A DNA stretch of 64,000 bases from Melioribacter sp. (GTDB lineage Bacteria > Bacteroidota > Ignavibacteria > Ignavibacteriales > Melioribacteraceae): NCBI GenBank assembly GCA_023250955.1, contig JAHEZQ010000016.1:21805-85804 (forward strand). The letters run 5' to 3'. Positions 35,651 to 45,706 of the stretch are shown piece after piece. The notes beneath the pieces were generated by a model that did no database searches, was not told where the DNA came from, and saw nothing but the letters and a program-made list of their open reading frames with translations. Every line of letters begins with the position of its first letter. The first letter of the stretch is position 1. The position numbers and the translations under genes are program-made.

Positions 35651-38104
35651 ATGAAGTATCCCTTTGAAGAAATCGAATTAAAATGGCAGAAATTTTGGGA
35701 AGAGAAGAAAGTCTATAAGACCGATCTAACCGATGCCAAGAAAAAGCTCTACTGCCTTGTTATGTTCATCTACCCCTCTGCTGCAAAAATGCATATTGGA
35801 CATTGGTATAACTATGGACCGACAGATTCATATGCACGTTTCAAAAAGTTAAAAGGATTTAATGTTTTTGAACCGATCGGGTATGATGCGTTTGGTCTTC
35901 CGGCGGAAAATTATGCAATTAAAACGGGTGTACATCCTAAAGACAGCACATTGCAAAATATAAATGATATCCGCATTATGGTTAAACGTATGGGCGGAAT
36001 GTATGATTGGGATGCGGAGTTGATGACTTGCGTTCCGGAATATTACAGATGGAATCAGTGGCTATTCTTGCAGCTTTATGAAAAAGGTTTAGCATACAGA
36101 AAAAATGCACCTGTAAATTGGTGTCCTTCCTGTCAAACAGTTTTGGCTAGAGAACAGGTTTTAAGCGATGGTACTTGCGAACGGTGCGGAACAACGGTTG
36201 AACAGAAAAATCTTACTCAATGGTTTTTTAAGATTACGAATTATGCCGAAGAACTTCTTGATGGTTTGAATAAAATAGACTGGCCTGAAAAAACCAAACT
36301 GATGCAGACAAACTGGATCGGTAAAAGCATCGGTGCAGAAGTTAATTTTAAAATTGACGGCAGTGATGATCACATAAAAGTTTTTACTACAAGACCCGAT
36401 ACACTTTTCGGTGCTACATATATGGTGTTAGCGCCGGAACATCCGCTTGTTGGAAAAATTACTACAAAAGAATTCAAAGAAAAAGTTGAAGCATACAAAA
36501 ACTCGACAAAATTAATGACGGAGATTGACCGTACTTCTACCGTTAAGGAGAAAACTGGAGTACAAACCGGGGCGTTTGCAATTAATCCTGTTAACAACAA
36601 AAAAATTCCAATCTGGATTGCCGATTATGTTTTGATGACATACGGCACTGGAGCTATAATGGCAGTTCCCGGGCAAGATGAACGCGATTGGGAATTTGCT
36701 AAGAAGTTTGATCTTCCGATTATCAGAACAGTTCAACCAACAAATGATTTTGAAGCAGAAGCATTTCTGGGTGATGGTCCTGCGATCAACAGTGATTTTC
36801 TAAATGGTCTTTATGTTGATGATGCAAAGAAAAAAACAATTAATTGGCTTGAAGAAAAGAAAATTGGAAAGAGTACAATTAATTATCGTCTTCGTGATTG
36901 GCTAATTTCCCGCCAAAGATATTGGGGAACGCCAATACCTATTATCCATTGCGAAAAGTGCGGCGAAGTTCCTGTACCCGAAGATCAATTGCCGGTTGTT
37001 TTACCTTACGATGTTAACTTCAAACCAGATGGCGGTTCTCCATTAGCAAGCAAAGAAGATTTCGTTCATGTAAAATGTCCTAAGTGTAATGGTAATGCTA
37101 AACGGGATGTTGATACGATGGATACTTTTGTTGATTCGTCGTGGTACTACTTGCGTTATCTAAATCCCAAGTATGATAAAGGAATGTTCGATCCCGATCT
37201 TGCAAAAACATGGACGCCGGTTGATACTTACGTTGGCGGTGCGGAACATGCTGTGATGCATTTACTCTACGCGAGGTTCATTCACAAATTTTTACGCGAT
37301 ATCGGTTTGGTAAACAGTGATGAACCGTTCCAAAAACTTATTCACCAAGGAACGATAACAAATCAAGGCGCAAAGATGTCGAAGTCGAAGGACAATGTTG
37401 TTGATCCTAATGCTTTATTAAACCAATACGGCTTAGATGTTTTCAGAATGTATTTGATGTTTATGGGTCCGTACGAACTTGGCGGTGATTGGAGCGATAA
37501 AGGAATTGTTGGTGTTGATCGTTTTGTACAGAGAACTTATTCAATGTTTGAAACGCGTAATAATCTGGCAAAGGATAATCCTGCAAAAGAGAAATATGAT
37601 TTGAATGATTTAGATGACAACGAAAAAAATATTTATCGAAAGACAAATCAAACTTTGGAAAAAGTTGGAGTTGAGATAGAACATTTCCGATTCAACACAG
37701 CCGTTGCCTCTTTAATGGAATTACTTAACGAACTTAAAAGTTTGAACGAATGTAGAAAAGAAATTCAAACTTATTCACTTGAAAGATTTGCAGTGATGGT
37801 TTCTTCTTTAGCTCCCCATCTTGGAGAAGAATGCTGGCAAATGTTGGGAAAAGAAAAATCAATATTTGAAAAACCGATTTGGTTTAATGTTGATCGAAAT
37901 GCATTAAGCGTTGATAATATAACAGTTGTCGTTCAGATCAATGGAAAAGTAAGATCGAAAATTGATTTGGCAGTTAACACATCTGAAACGGATGTTAAAA
38001 AAGCTGTTTTTGCAGATGAAAAAGTTAGATCATACACAGACGGCAAAGAGCTTGTAAAAGAAATTTACGTTCCAAATAAAATTTATAATATTGTTGTAAA
38101 ATGA
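35651..38104 (+). CDS. leuS: Leucyl-tRNA synthetase
   Basis: MKYPFEEIELKWQKFWEE, YPSAAKMHIGHWYNYGPTD, GYDAFGLPAENYAI, KMSKSKDNVVDP; start moved to ATG 35651. Confidence 0.97.
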   Translation: MKYPFEEIELKWQKFWEEKKVYKTDLTDAKKKLYCLVMFIYPSAAKMHIGHWYNYGPTDSYARFKKLKGFNVFEPIGYDAFGLPAENYAIKTGVHPKDSTLQNINDIRIMVKRMGGMYDWDAELMTCVPEYYRWNQWLFLQLYEKGLAYRKNAPVNWCPSCQTVLAREQVLSDGTCERCGTTVEQKNLTQWFFKITNYAEELLDGLNKIDWPEKTKLMQTNWIGKSIGAEVNFKIDGSDDHIKVFTTRPDTLFGATYMVLAPEHPLVGKITTKEFKEKVEAYKNSTKLMTEIDRTSTVKEKTGVQTGAFAINPVNNKKIPIWIADYVLMTYGTGAIMAVPGQDERDWEFAKKFDLPIIRTVQPTNDFEAEAFLGDGPAINSDFLNGLYVDDAKKKTINWLEEKKIGKSTINYRLRDWLISRQRYWGTPIPIIHCEKCGEVPVPEDQLPVVLPYDVNFKPDGGSPLASKEDFVHVKCPKCNGNAKRDVDTMDTFVDSSWYYLRYLNPKYDKGMFDPDLAKTWTPVDTYVGGAEHAVMHLLYARFIHKFLRDIGLVNSDEPFQKLIHQGTITNQGAKMSKSKDNVVDPNALLNQYGLDVFRMYLMFMGPYELGGDWSDKGIVGVDRFVQRTYSMFETRNNLAKDNPAKEKYDLNDLDDNEKNIYRKTNQTLEKVGVEIEHFRFNTAVASLMELLNELKSLNECRKEIQTYSLERFAVMVSSLAPHLGEECWQMLGKEKSIFEKPIWFNVDRNALSVDNITVVVQINGKVRSKIDLAVNTSETDVKKAVFADEKVRSYTDGKELVKEIYVPNKIYNIVVK

Positions 38105-38112
38105 CATGAAAT

Positions 38113-38185
38113 GTCATTCTGAGCGAAGCGAAGAATCTCCTACTATATTGATTATGAGATTCTTCGTCACTGCGTTCCTCAGAAT
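38113..38185. repeat. Extragenic palindromic element, GTCATTCTGAG family
   Basis: GTCATTCTGAGCGAAGCGAAGAATCTC ... GAGATTCTTC...CTCAGAAT; 10-bp internal stem. Confidence 0.88.
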
Positions 38186-38202
38186 TAAAGAAGAGGTAAA
38201 AA

Positions 38203-39480
38203 ATGTTAGATGTAAAATTTATTCGTGAAAATCCGGGTGTTGTGAGACAAGGATTGCTAAACAAGAATGCAAGAGATATTGTTGATGAAGTTCTAGCTCT
38301 TGATGAAGAACGTAGGTCATTCATATCAAAAACAGAAGATTTAAAGGCGAAGAAGAATCAAGTATCGGCTCAGATCCCACAAATGAAAAAGTCGGGACAA
38401 GATACTTCATCAGTATTTGCAGAGATGAAACGCGTCGGAGATGAAATTGCGTTACTTGATGGTCAGCTCCGTGACGTAGAAGAGAAATTGGAAAATATTT
38501 TACGCCATACTCCAAACTTAGCTCATTCATCAGTTCCTGTTGGAAAAACAGCAGAAGATAATGTGGAAGTCAGACAATGGCTGCCGGAAGGATTTTCGTT
38601 CAAAAATGATTTCAAAGTTTTAGATCATGTTGAACTCGGTAAAAAACTTAGCATATTAGATTTCGAAAGAGGAACAAAAATTTCCGGATCCGGGTTTCCG
38701 CTTTACATGGGAAAAGGCGCAACGCTTGAACGTGCACTGATTAATTTTATGCTGGATACACACTTAAAAGATCATGGTTATTCGGAAATCTTTCCGCCTA
38801 TTCTCGTAAACAAGGAATCAATGGGGGGCACTGGACAGCTTCCGAAGATGGAAGATGATATGTACTTCATCGAGAAGGACGGCTTGTACCCTGTTCCAAC
38901 TGCTGAAGTACCGATAACAAATATTCACCGTGATGAAATTCTTCAAGAAAAAGATTTAACGATAAAATACGTTGGTTACTCTCCTTGTTTTAGAAGAGAA
39001 GCCGGTTCATACGGAAAAGAATCAAAAGGATTTTTACGTGTACATCAATTCAATAAAGTTGAAATGGTAAAATTTTCTAAACCGGAAAATTCTTACGATG
39101 AATTGGAATTAATGGTGAAAGATGCCGAAGATATTTTACATGCATTATATATTCCTTACAGAATTTTATTATTATGTACGGGCGATCTGAGTTTTTCTGC
39201 TGCAAAATGTTATGATATAGAAACATGGTCCCCGGCGGAAAACAAATGGCTTGAAGCATCATCATGCAGCAACTTTGAATCGTTCCAAGCACGCAGAGCA
39301 AACATCCGGTATAGAAAAGAAGAAACAAAAAAACCGGAATTTGTACATACTCTTAACGGAAGCGGTTTAGCAACTAGCCGGTTAATGGTATCGTTATTAG
39401 AAAATTATCAGACTCCTGAAGGGAAAGTAATTGTCCCGAAAGTATTGCAGAAGTACACAGGATTTGAAATAATTGGTTAA
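38203..39480 (+). CDS. serS: Seryl-tRNA synthetase
   Basis: [77 protein letters not shown]. Confidence 0.97.
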   Translation: MLDVKFIRENPGVVRQGLLNKNARDIVDEVLALDEERRSFISKTEDLKAKKNQVSAQIPQMKKSGQDTSSVFAEMKRVGDEIALLDGQLRDVEEKLENILRHTPNLAHSSVPVGKTAEDNVEVRQWLPEGFSFKNDFKVLDHVELGKKLSILDFERGTKISGSGFPLYMGKGATLERALINFMLDTHLKDHGYSEIFPPILVNKESMGGTGQLPKMEDDMYFIEKDGLYPVPTAEVPITNIHRDEILQEKDLTIKYVGYSPCFRREAGSYGKESKGFLRVHQFNKVEMVKFSKPENSYDELELMVKDAEDILHALYIPYRILLLCTGDLSFSAAKCYDIETWSPAENKWLEASSCSNFESFQARRANIRYRKEETKKPEFVHTLNGSGLATSRLMVSLLENYQTPEGKVIVPKVLQKYTGFEIIG

Positions 39481-39581
39481 TACGGTATAGATTGAAGGGA
39501 ATAGAGTAAGAAATTCAATTTAATACTCAGAACACTAAACCCTTTACTAAACACTATAATTGAACGCATTTCGTATTTTAG

Positions 39582-41360
39582 TTGTTAAAGATAGAAAGGA
39601 TTTTTTCAGCTTTGTTTCGTAATCTCGCCCATTTAAAAAAATATTTTATTAGATATAAAACCAAGTTGGTACTGGGAATAATTTTTATTCTCGGCTCTAA
39701 TCTTGCCAATGTTTATATCCCCATTAATGTAAAACAAGGGATTGACTCACTCAGCAAACAGCTTGATATTCAAGTAATTGTTAATCTAGTTATTCTGTTG
39801 TTAGTTGCAGGAATTATCAGCAACGTCTTCCGCTTCTTTATTCGTCAAACTATAATTGTAGTTTCCAGAGAAATTGAATTTGATCTCCGTCAGGATTTTT
39901 GGACTCACATTCAAAAACTTCCGCTAAGATTCTTCCAAAATAATTCTACCGGAAATATTATGTCGCACGCAACGAATGATATTGCAGCTGTTCGTATGTA
40001 TGTTGGCCCAGCAGTGATGTACACCATAGATAATGGGATCAAATTTATTTTAACCTTTGCAGTAATGATTTCTCTTAGCCCTCTTCTTACACTTTATGCT
40101 CTTTTACCATTGCCTCTTCTTTCGTTTGTGGTTTACATAGTAATGAAAAAAATGCACGTTAAATACACAAGGATACAAGAAAAAATTTCAGATCTAACTA
40201 CAAAAGCCCAAGAGAACTTTTCTGGAATTAGAGTTATAAAGTCTTATGAGAGAGAAGAATTTGAAATAAAACAGTACACAAAAGAGAGTGCAGAATATTT
40301 GAATCGTAAAATGGACCAGGTGAAACTTCAGGCAATGTTTATGCCTGTATTTTTTATAATAGCCGGACTATCTGCAATTATTGTTGTCTTAGCCGGCGGA
40401 AATATGGTGATTAACAAAACTTTGAGCGTTGGTGTAATAGTTGCCTTCATGTTGTTCCTGGTAGATTTGATCTGGCCAATGATTTCCTTTGGCTGGGTTG
40501 CTAATATGGTCCAACAAGCAGATGCAAGTATGAAGCGTCTTCTAAAAATATTAAATGAACCGTATGAAATTTCTAATGAAGATACCGATAACGGCATACA
40601 AGAAATTAAAGGGGATATAGAATTTAAAAATGTTTCTTTCCGTTACTCAGAAAATTTGCCATGGATACTAAAGAATCTAAGTTTTAAAATAAAACATGGT
40701 CAAACTATTGCATTTATAGGTCATACAGGTGTTGGTAAGACAAGTTTAATAAATCTTTTGCCTCGTCTGTATGATGTTATTGAAGGACAGGTAATGATTG
40801 ACGGAAATGACGTAAGAAGAATACCTCTTGAAGTGTTAAGAAAAAACATCGGCTTGGTTCCTCAGGAAACTTTTCTATTTTCGGAAACATTAGAAAAAAA
40901 TATTCTTTACGGGTTAGATGCAGAAAATCAATCTCTTGTTGATAAAGTTTCCGAAATCTCGCAGTTATCAAAAGATGTAACTTCTTTTCCGCTTGGTTAC
41001 CAAACAATTCTTGGTGAACGCGGGATAACACTCTCCGGCGGTCAAAAACAGCGTTCAACACTTGCACGTGCATTAGCGATTGATCCGAAGATTTTAATCT
41101 TAGATGATTCTTTCTCTGCGGTAGATACTAATACAGAAGAAGAGATCTTGAAAAAATTAAAAGATTTTATGAGTGACAGAACAAGCATCATAATTAGTCA
41201 TAGAATTTCAACAGTAAAAGATTCCGATAAAATCTTTGTGATTGATCAAGGGAAAATTGTCGAAGAAGGTAATCACGATGAGTTGGTTGCTAAGGGTGGA
41301 ATTTATGCTGATCTCAACACAAAACAATTATTAGAAAAAGAACTTTTAGAAATGAATTAG
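39582..41360 (+). CDS. ABC exporter half-transporter (TMD-NBD), degenerate Walker B
   Basis: GHTGVGKTSLINL Walker A, ITLSGGQKQR signature, ILILDDSFSAVD; TTG start uncertain. Confidence 0.93.
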   Translation: MLKIERIFSALFRNLAHLKKYFIRYKTKLVLGIIFILGSNLANVYIPINVKQGIDSLSKQLDIQVIVNLVILLLVAGIISNVFRFFIRQTIIVVSREIEFDLRQDFWTHIQKLPLRFFQNNSTGNIMSHATNDIAAVRMYVGPAVMYTIDNGIKFILTFAVMISLSPLLTLYALLPLPLLSFVVYIVMKKMHVKYTRIQEKISDLTTKAQENFSGIRVIKSYEREEFEIKQYTKESAEYLNRKMDQVKLQAMFMPVFFIIAGLSAIIVVLAGGNMVINKTLSVGVIVAFMLFLVDLIWPMISFGWVANMVQQADASMKRLLKILNEPYEISNEDTDNGIQEIKGDIEFKNVSFRYSENLPWILKNLSFKIKHGQTIAFIGHTGVGKTSLINLLPRLYDVIEGQVMIDGNDVRRIPLEVLRKNIGLVPQETFLFSETLEKNILYGLDAENQSLVDKVSEISQLSKDVTSFPLGYQTILGERGITLSGGQKQRSTLARALAIDPKILILDDSFSAVDTNTEEEILKKLKDFMSDRTSIIISHRISTVKDSDKIFVIDQGKIVEEGNHDELVAKGGIYADLNTKQLLEKELLEMN

Positions 41361-41371
41361 AAAGATTAAGA

Positions 41372-43165
41372 ATGGCCGAAGCAAAGAAAGATGATGAAAT
41401 ATTAGGCAAAGCTTATGACGCAAAATTGATGAAGCGGTTGCTTCAGTATGTTAAGCCGTATAAGAAGTATGTAATCATTGCTATTCTTATGAACATTATT
41501 GTAGCAGCACTAGGTCCTGTTCGTCCATACTTAACAAAAATAGCCTTCGATGAAAATATTAAGAATAATGATTTTCATGGATTGCTGATCATCTGCGGAA
41601 TTTTGTTAGCATCACTTATACTTCAAGCTGCTATTCAATATTTTCTTACTTACTACACGGAGTTAATGGGGCAAAAAATTGTTTATGATCTGCGTGTTCA
41701 GATTTTCTCTCATGTACAAAAACTTGCTTTAAGATATTTTGATAAAACTCCTGTTGGAAGAACTGTAACTCGCGTTACAAACGATGTTGATGCGCTGAAC
41801 GAAATGTTTTCATCTGGGATAGTTTCGGTCTTCAGTGATATATTTGTAATTATCTGGATTTTTATTTTCATGTTTGCAATGGCTTGGGATCTTTCTCTTG
41901 TTACTCTTGCTGTTATGCCAGTTCTGATTTATGCAACATTTTTATTTAGAAAAAAAGTTAGAGAAATATACCGAGATGTTCGTCTTCATCTTGCAAGATT
42001 AAATTCGTATATGCAGGAACGTGTAACCGGGATGAATGTTGTTCAGATTTTCTCTAAGGAAAAAGATGAATTAGAAAAATTCTCTAGCATTAATAATGAT
42101 AACAAAGTGGTTAATATAAAATCTATCTTCTATTATGCTGTATTTTTCCCGGCAGTTGAAATGTTAAGCGTAATATCAATTGCTCTTATTATTTGGTACG
42201 GTGGCGGAGAAGTAATTCAGAGCCGCTTAACCGTTGGAGTTTTAATTGCATTCTTTCAGTACACTGAAATGTTTTGGCGTCCCGTTCGTGATCTTTCCGA
42301 AAAATATAATATTCTTCAAACAGCAATGGCTTCTTCAGAAAGGATTTTCAAATTATTGGATGATCAAACAATAATTGAGAATCCTCATAATCCCACACAA
42401 CTTCCAACAGTACGTGGTGAAATAGAATTTAAGAATGTTTGGTTTGCTTACAATCCGGAAGACTATGTTTTAAGGAATGTCTCTTTTAGTATTAGTCCCG
42501 GTGAGACCATAGCCATAGTAGGTGCTACAGGCGCGGGTAAAACAAGCATAATAAATATCCTTACACGTTTCTATGATATAGCCAAAGGCAGCATTACTCT
42601 TGATGGAATTGATATTCGGAATTTAGACATACGAGATCTGCGAAGATATATTTCAATTGTGCTGCAGGATGTTTTTCTTTTCAGCGGAACGATTAAATCA
42701 AATATCAATCTCGGTAACGAAAAAATAACCGACGAGCAAATAATCGAAGCAGCAAAAACAGTTGGTGCTCACAAATTTATTTCTCTGCTTCCGAACGGTT
42801 ATGATGAAGTAGTTAAGGAAAAAGGTGCAACTCTCAGCGTCGGACAAAAACAATTGATCTCATTTGCAAGAGCGCTGGCTTATAATCCTCAAATACTAAT
42901 TTTAGATGAAGCAACTTCCAGTGTTGATACTGAAACAGAACAACTTATACAAAACGCTATCGAAAAATTGTTAGTGGGAAGAACTTCGATAGTAATTGCA
43001 CATCGTTTATCTACAATTCAGAATGCAGATAAAATTCTTGTTATGCATAAAGGCGAATTAAAAGAAATCGGAACTCATCAAGAACTTCTGGCAAAAAGGG
43101 GAATTTACTATAAACTTTATCAGCTTCAGTATAAAGATCAAGAAGTTAGACAGAGCATTTCTTAG
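41372..43165 (+). CDS. ABC exporter half-transporter (TMD-NBD), partner subunit
   Basis: GATGAGKTSIINI, ATLSVGQKQL, ILILDEATSSVD; 11 nt downstream of its partner. Confidence 0.94.
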   Translation: MAEAKKDDEILGKAYDAKLMKRLLQYVKPYKKYVIIAILMNIIVAALGPVRPYLTKIAFDENIKNNDFHGLLIICGILLASLILQAAIQYFLTYYTELMGQKIVYDLRVQIFSHVQKLALRYFDKTPVGRTVTRVTNDVDALNEMFSSGIVSVFSDIFVIIWIFIFMFAMAWDLSLVTLAVMPVLIYATFLFRKKVREIYRDVRLHLARLNSYMQERVTGMNVVQIFSKEKDELEKFSSINNDNKVVNIKSIFYYAVFFPAVEMLSVISIALIIWYGGGEVIQSRLTVGVLIAFFQYTEMFWRPVRDLSEKYNILQTAMASSERIFKLLDDQTIIENPHNPTQLPTVRGEIEFKNVWFAYNPEDYVLRNVSFSISPGETIAIVGATGAGKTSIINILTRFYDIAKGSITLDGIDIRNLDIRDLRRYISIVLQDVFLFSGTIKSNINLGNEKITDEQIIEAAKTVGAHKFISLLPNGYDEVVKEKGATLSVGQKQLISFARALAYNPQILILDEATSSVDTETEQLIQNAIEKLLVGRTSIVIAHRLSTIQNADKILVMHKGELKEIGTHQELLAKRGIYYKLYQLQYKDQEVRQSIS

Positions 43166-43266
43166 CATATTAAGATTTAAAACATAGATTGACACATCGA
43201 ACACTATTAATTAAATTGCTTCCACTTAACATTAATAAGGTATAGAAATATTACCGGAGATAATTA

Positions 43267-44289
43267 ATGGCAACTCAACGATTCATGACTTTACCACGCC
43301 ATATTATGGAAGGCGAAAAACTTCACCCTGAAGCAACCGGAGAACTCTCGACAATTCTTCTCCAACTGGGTCTAGCCGCAAAATTAATTTCTCTGGAAGT
43401 AAATAAAGCGGGGCTAGCGGAAATACTCGGATTTACCGGCGATGAAAATGTTCATGGCGAGAAAGTTAAGAAGCTTGATATTTACGCTCATGAGATGCTG
43501 ATCAAAGCAATGGATCACGGAGGACATTTTTGCGTGATGGCTTCTGAAGAAGAGGAAGACATTATTCATTTACCACCGCATCATAAAATTGGAAAATATG
43601 TTTTACTTTTCGATCCGCTCGACGGCTCATCAAATATTGATGCAAACATTAGCATCGGAACAATCTTTTCTATTTATAAGAGAATCACTCAAGGGAGCGG
43701 ACCGGGTACACTTCAAGATTGTTTGCAGCCGGGTTTTCAGCAAGTAATTGCCGGTTATATTGTTTATGGTTCTAGTACAATGTTAGTTTATACTGCCGGA
43801 CATGGTCACGGTGTTCATGGATTTACATTAGATCCGGCATTCGGAGAATTTTTATTATCTCATGATGATATTAAAATCCCCAATCACGGAAGAATTTATA
43901 GTCTTAATGAAGGAAATTATTTTACCTGGCCGCAAGGTTTAAAAAATTACATAAAATATCTTCAAGCTAATATGTTTGAAGAGAAGCCGTATCAAGCTCG
44001 TTATGTAGGTTCGATGGTTGCTGATATTCATCGCACTTTATTGTACGGCGGTATATTTATTTATCCTGGCGATAAAAGAAATCCAAAAGGTAAACTGCGA
44101 TTAATGTACGAATGTAATCCAATGGCATATATTATGGAAGAAGCAGGCGGGAGAGCAACTGACGGGAAAAAAAGAATTTTGGAAATACAGCCAACCGGTT
44201 TACATGAGCGAACCCCAATCTTTATAGGTAGTATGGAAGACGTTCTTCTGGTTGAAAAGTATTTAAGAGAAGGGCAAGACAGATACTAA
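43267..44289 (+). CDS. fbp: Class I fructose-1,6-bisphosphatase
   Basis: VLLFDPLDGSSNIDANISIGTIFSI, KLRLMYECNPMAYIMEEAGGRATDG. Confidence 0.95.
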   Translation: MATQRFMTLPRHIMEGEKLHPEATGELSTILLQLGLAAKLISLEVNKAGLAEILGFTGDENVHGEKVKKLDIYAHEMLIKAMDHGGHFCVMASEEEEDIIHLPPHHKIGKYVLLFDPLDGSSNIDANISIGTIFSIYKRITQGSGPGTLQDCLQPGFQQVIAGYIVYGSSTMLVYTAGHGHGVHGFTLDPAFGEFLLSHDDIKIPNHGRIYSLNEGNYFTWPQGLKNYIKYLQANMFEEKPYQARYVGSMVADIHRTLLYGGIFIYPGDKRNPKGKLRLMYECNPMAYIMEEAGGRATDGKKRILEIQPTGLHERTPIFIGSMEDVLLVEKYLREGQDRY

Positions 44290-44325
44290 ATTGAGAATTT
44301 TTAATTCACAATTAAGATTAAGAAT

Positions 44326-44583
44326 TTATTTTTTGAGTTCTTCGGTTAATCTCTTTGCTAATTCTTCTTTTGTCATTCCCTCAATTTTAATTTTTGTTGA
44401 CTTAACTAAAATATCAGGAGAATCACCTTCTCCGGTCATGAATTTATAAAGATTATATCCAAGTCTGTTCCTATCATTCATAATCGGAATATTTTCCTTG
44501 AACATTTCAACAATGTTGTAGCATTTTTTTTCAATTGTGCTTTCCGGAAATACTTTTGTAGCCGGAGGTGGTAAAGTTGTCAT
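44326..44583 (-). CDS. Small hypothetical protein (85 aa)
   Basis: Open ORF with ATG start, no family recognised. Confidence 0.5.
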   Translation of the reverse strand: MTTLPPPATKVFPESTIEKKCYNIVEMFKENIPIMNDRNRLGYNLYKFMTGEGDSPDILVKSTKIKIEGMTKEELAKRLTEELKK

Positions 44584-44646
44584 GATAAAACCTTATAATT
44601 TTGTACAGCACAAAAATAAACAAGAGTCATTTGACTAACAACTCTT

Positions 44647-45702
44647 TTGGGATTCTCGGTATATGCAGGTTGGAAGCAATTCTTGAATTGGTTAGATTTG
44701 CATAGAAAACAAAGATTAATCCTATTGCCGGAAACATCAAAATATAAAATTCTTATTATAAGACTTAGCTCGCTTGGGGATATTCTACTTACTACGCCAG
44801 TTATAAGAGCATTAAGTAAAAAATATCCCAATTCCCAGATTGATTATGTAGTGAAGAAACAATACTCATCCTCTTTACAGTACAACCCACTAATCTCTTC
44901 TCTTTACCTTTACGAAAAAGAAAAAGCAAAAGGCGTAAAAGAACAAATCCAAAAAATGAAATATGATTTGGTCATTGATCTTCAGAACAATTTGCGGAGT
45001 TGTGCTCTTACATTGGGTTTAAGAACAGAAGTAAAACGCTTTAAGAAGCCGACTTTTAAAAAATTATTATTAGTGTGGACTAAAATTAATCAGCTAAAAG
45101 AAATTAAACCCATTCCGATGCGCTATGCAGAAACAGCCAGCCTTCAACTTGATGATAAAGGACTAGATCTTTTCATTCCCGAAAACATAAAACCCAAATT
45201 GACAACTGGTCAAAAATATATTGGAATTTGTCCCGGAGCCAAACATTTTACAAAACGGTGGCCGGAAGAATATTTTATCGAACTCGGAAATAAATTAAGC
45301 AGTCAAAATTTCACGGTAGTTATTTTCGGCGGAAAAGATGATCTTGAACTGTGTGAGGCTGTATCTTCAAAAATTGAAAACAGTATTAATCTTTGTAACA
45401 ATGATGATCTTTTGCGGACAGCAAGCAATATGAAACAATGTCAACACATCATTTGTAATGATTCGGGATTAATGCACACTGCTACTGCCGTAGGTGTACC
45501 TATTACACCAATATTCGGTTCAACCGTTAGCGAATTTGGTTTTATACCTTATCAATCCAATAATACAATCTTAGAAAATAATTCTTTATCTTGCCGTCCG
45601 TGCAGTCATATTGGAAGATCAAGCTGCCCGCAAAAGCATTTTAAATGTATGAAAGAGATTAAACCAAATACAGTTTTTGATCACATAAAATCTTTCTTAT
45701 AA
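44647..45702 (+). CDS. Glycosyltransferase family 9 (heptosyltransferase-like); start uncertain
   Basis: ILIIRLSSLGDILLTTPVIRAL, GICPGAKHFTKRWPEEYF, ICNDSGLMHTATAVGVPITPIFGSTV. Confidence 0.9.
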   Translation: MGFSVYAGWKQFLNWLDLHRKQRLILLPETSKYKILIIRLSSLGDILLTTPVIRALSKKYPNSQIDYVVKKQYSSSLQYNPLISSLYLYEKEKAKGVKEQIQKMKYDLVIDLQNNLRSCALTLGLRTEVKRFKKPTFKKLLLVWTKINQLKEIKPIPMRYAETASLQLDDKGLDLFIPENIKPKLTTGQKYIGICPGAKHFTKRWPEEYFIELGNKLSSQNFTVVIFGGKDDLELCEAVSSKIENSINLCNNDDLLRTASNMKQCQHIICNDSGLMHTATAVGVPITPIFGSTVSEFGFIPYQSNNTILENNSLSCRPCSHIGRSSCPQKHFKCMKEIKPNTVFDHIKSFL

Positions 45703-45706
45703 GGTT

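Noticed and set aside
38025-38324. 99-aa minus-strand ORF
   Set aside because: Reads through the extragenic palindrome and antisense to leuS/serS; no protein-like features.
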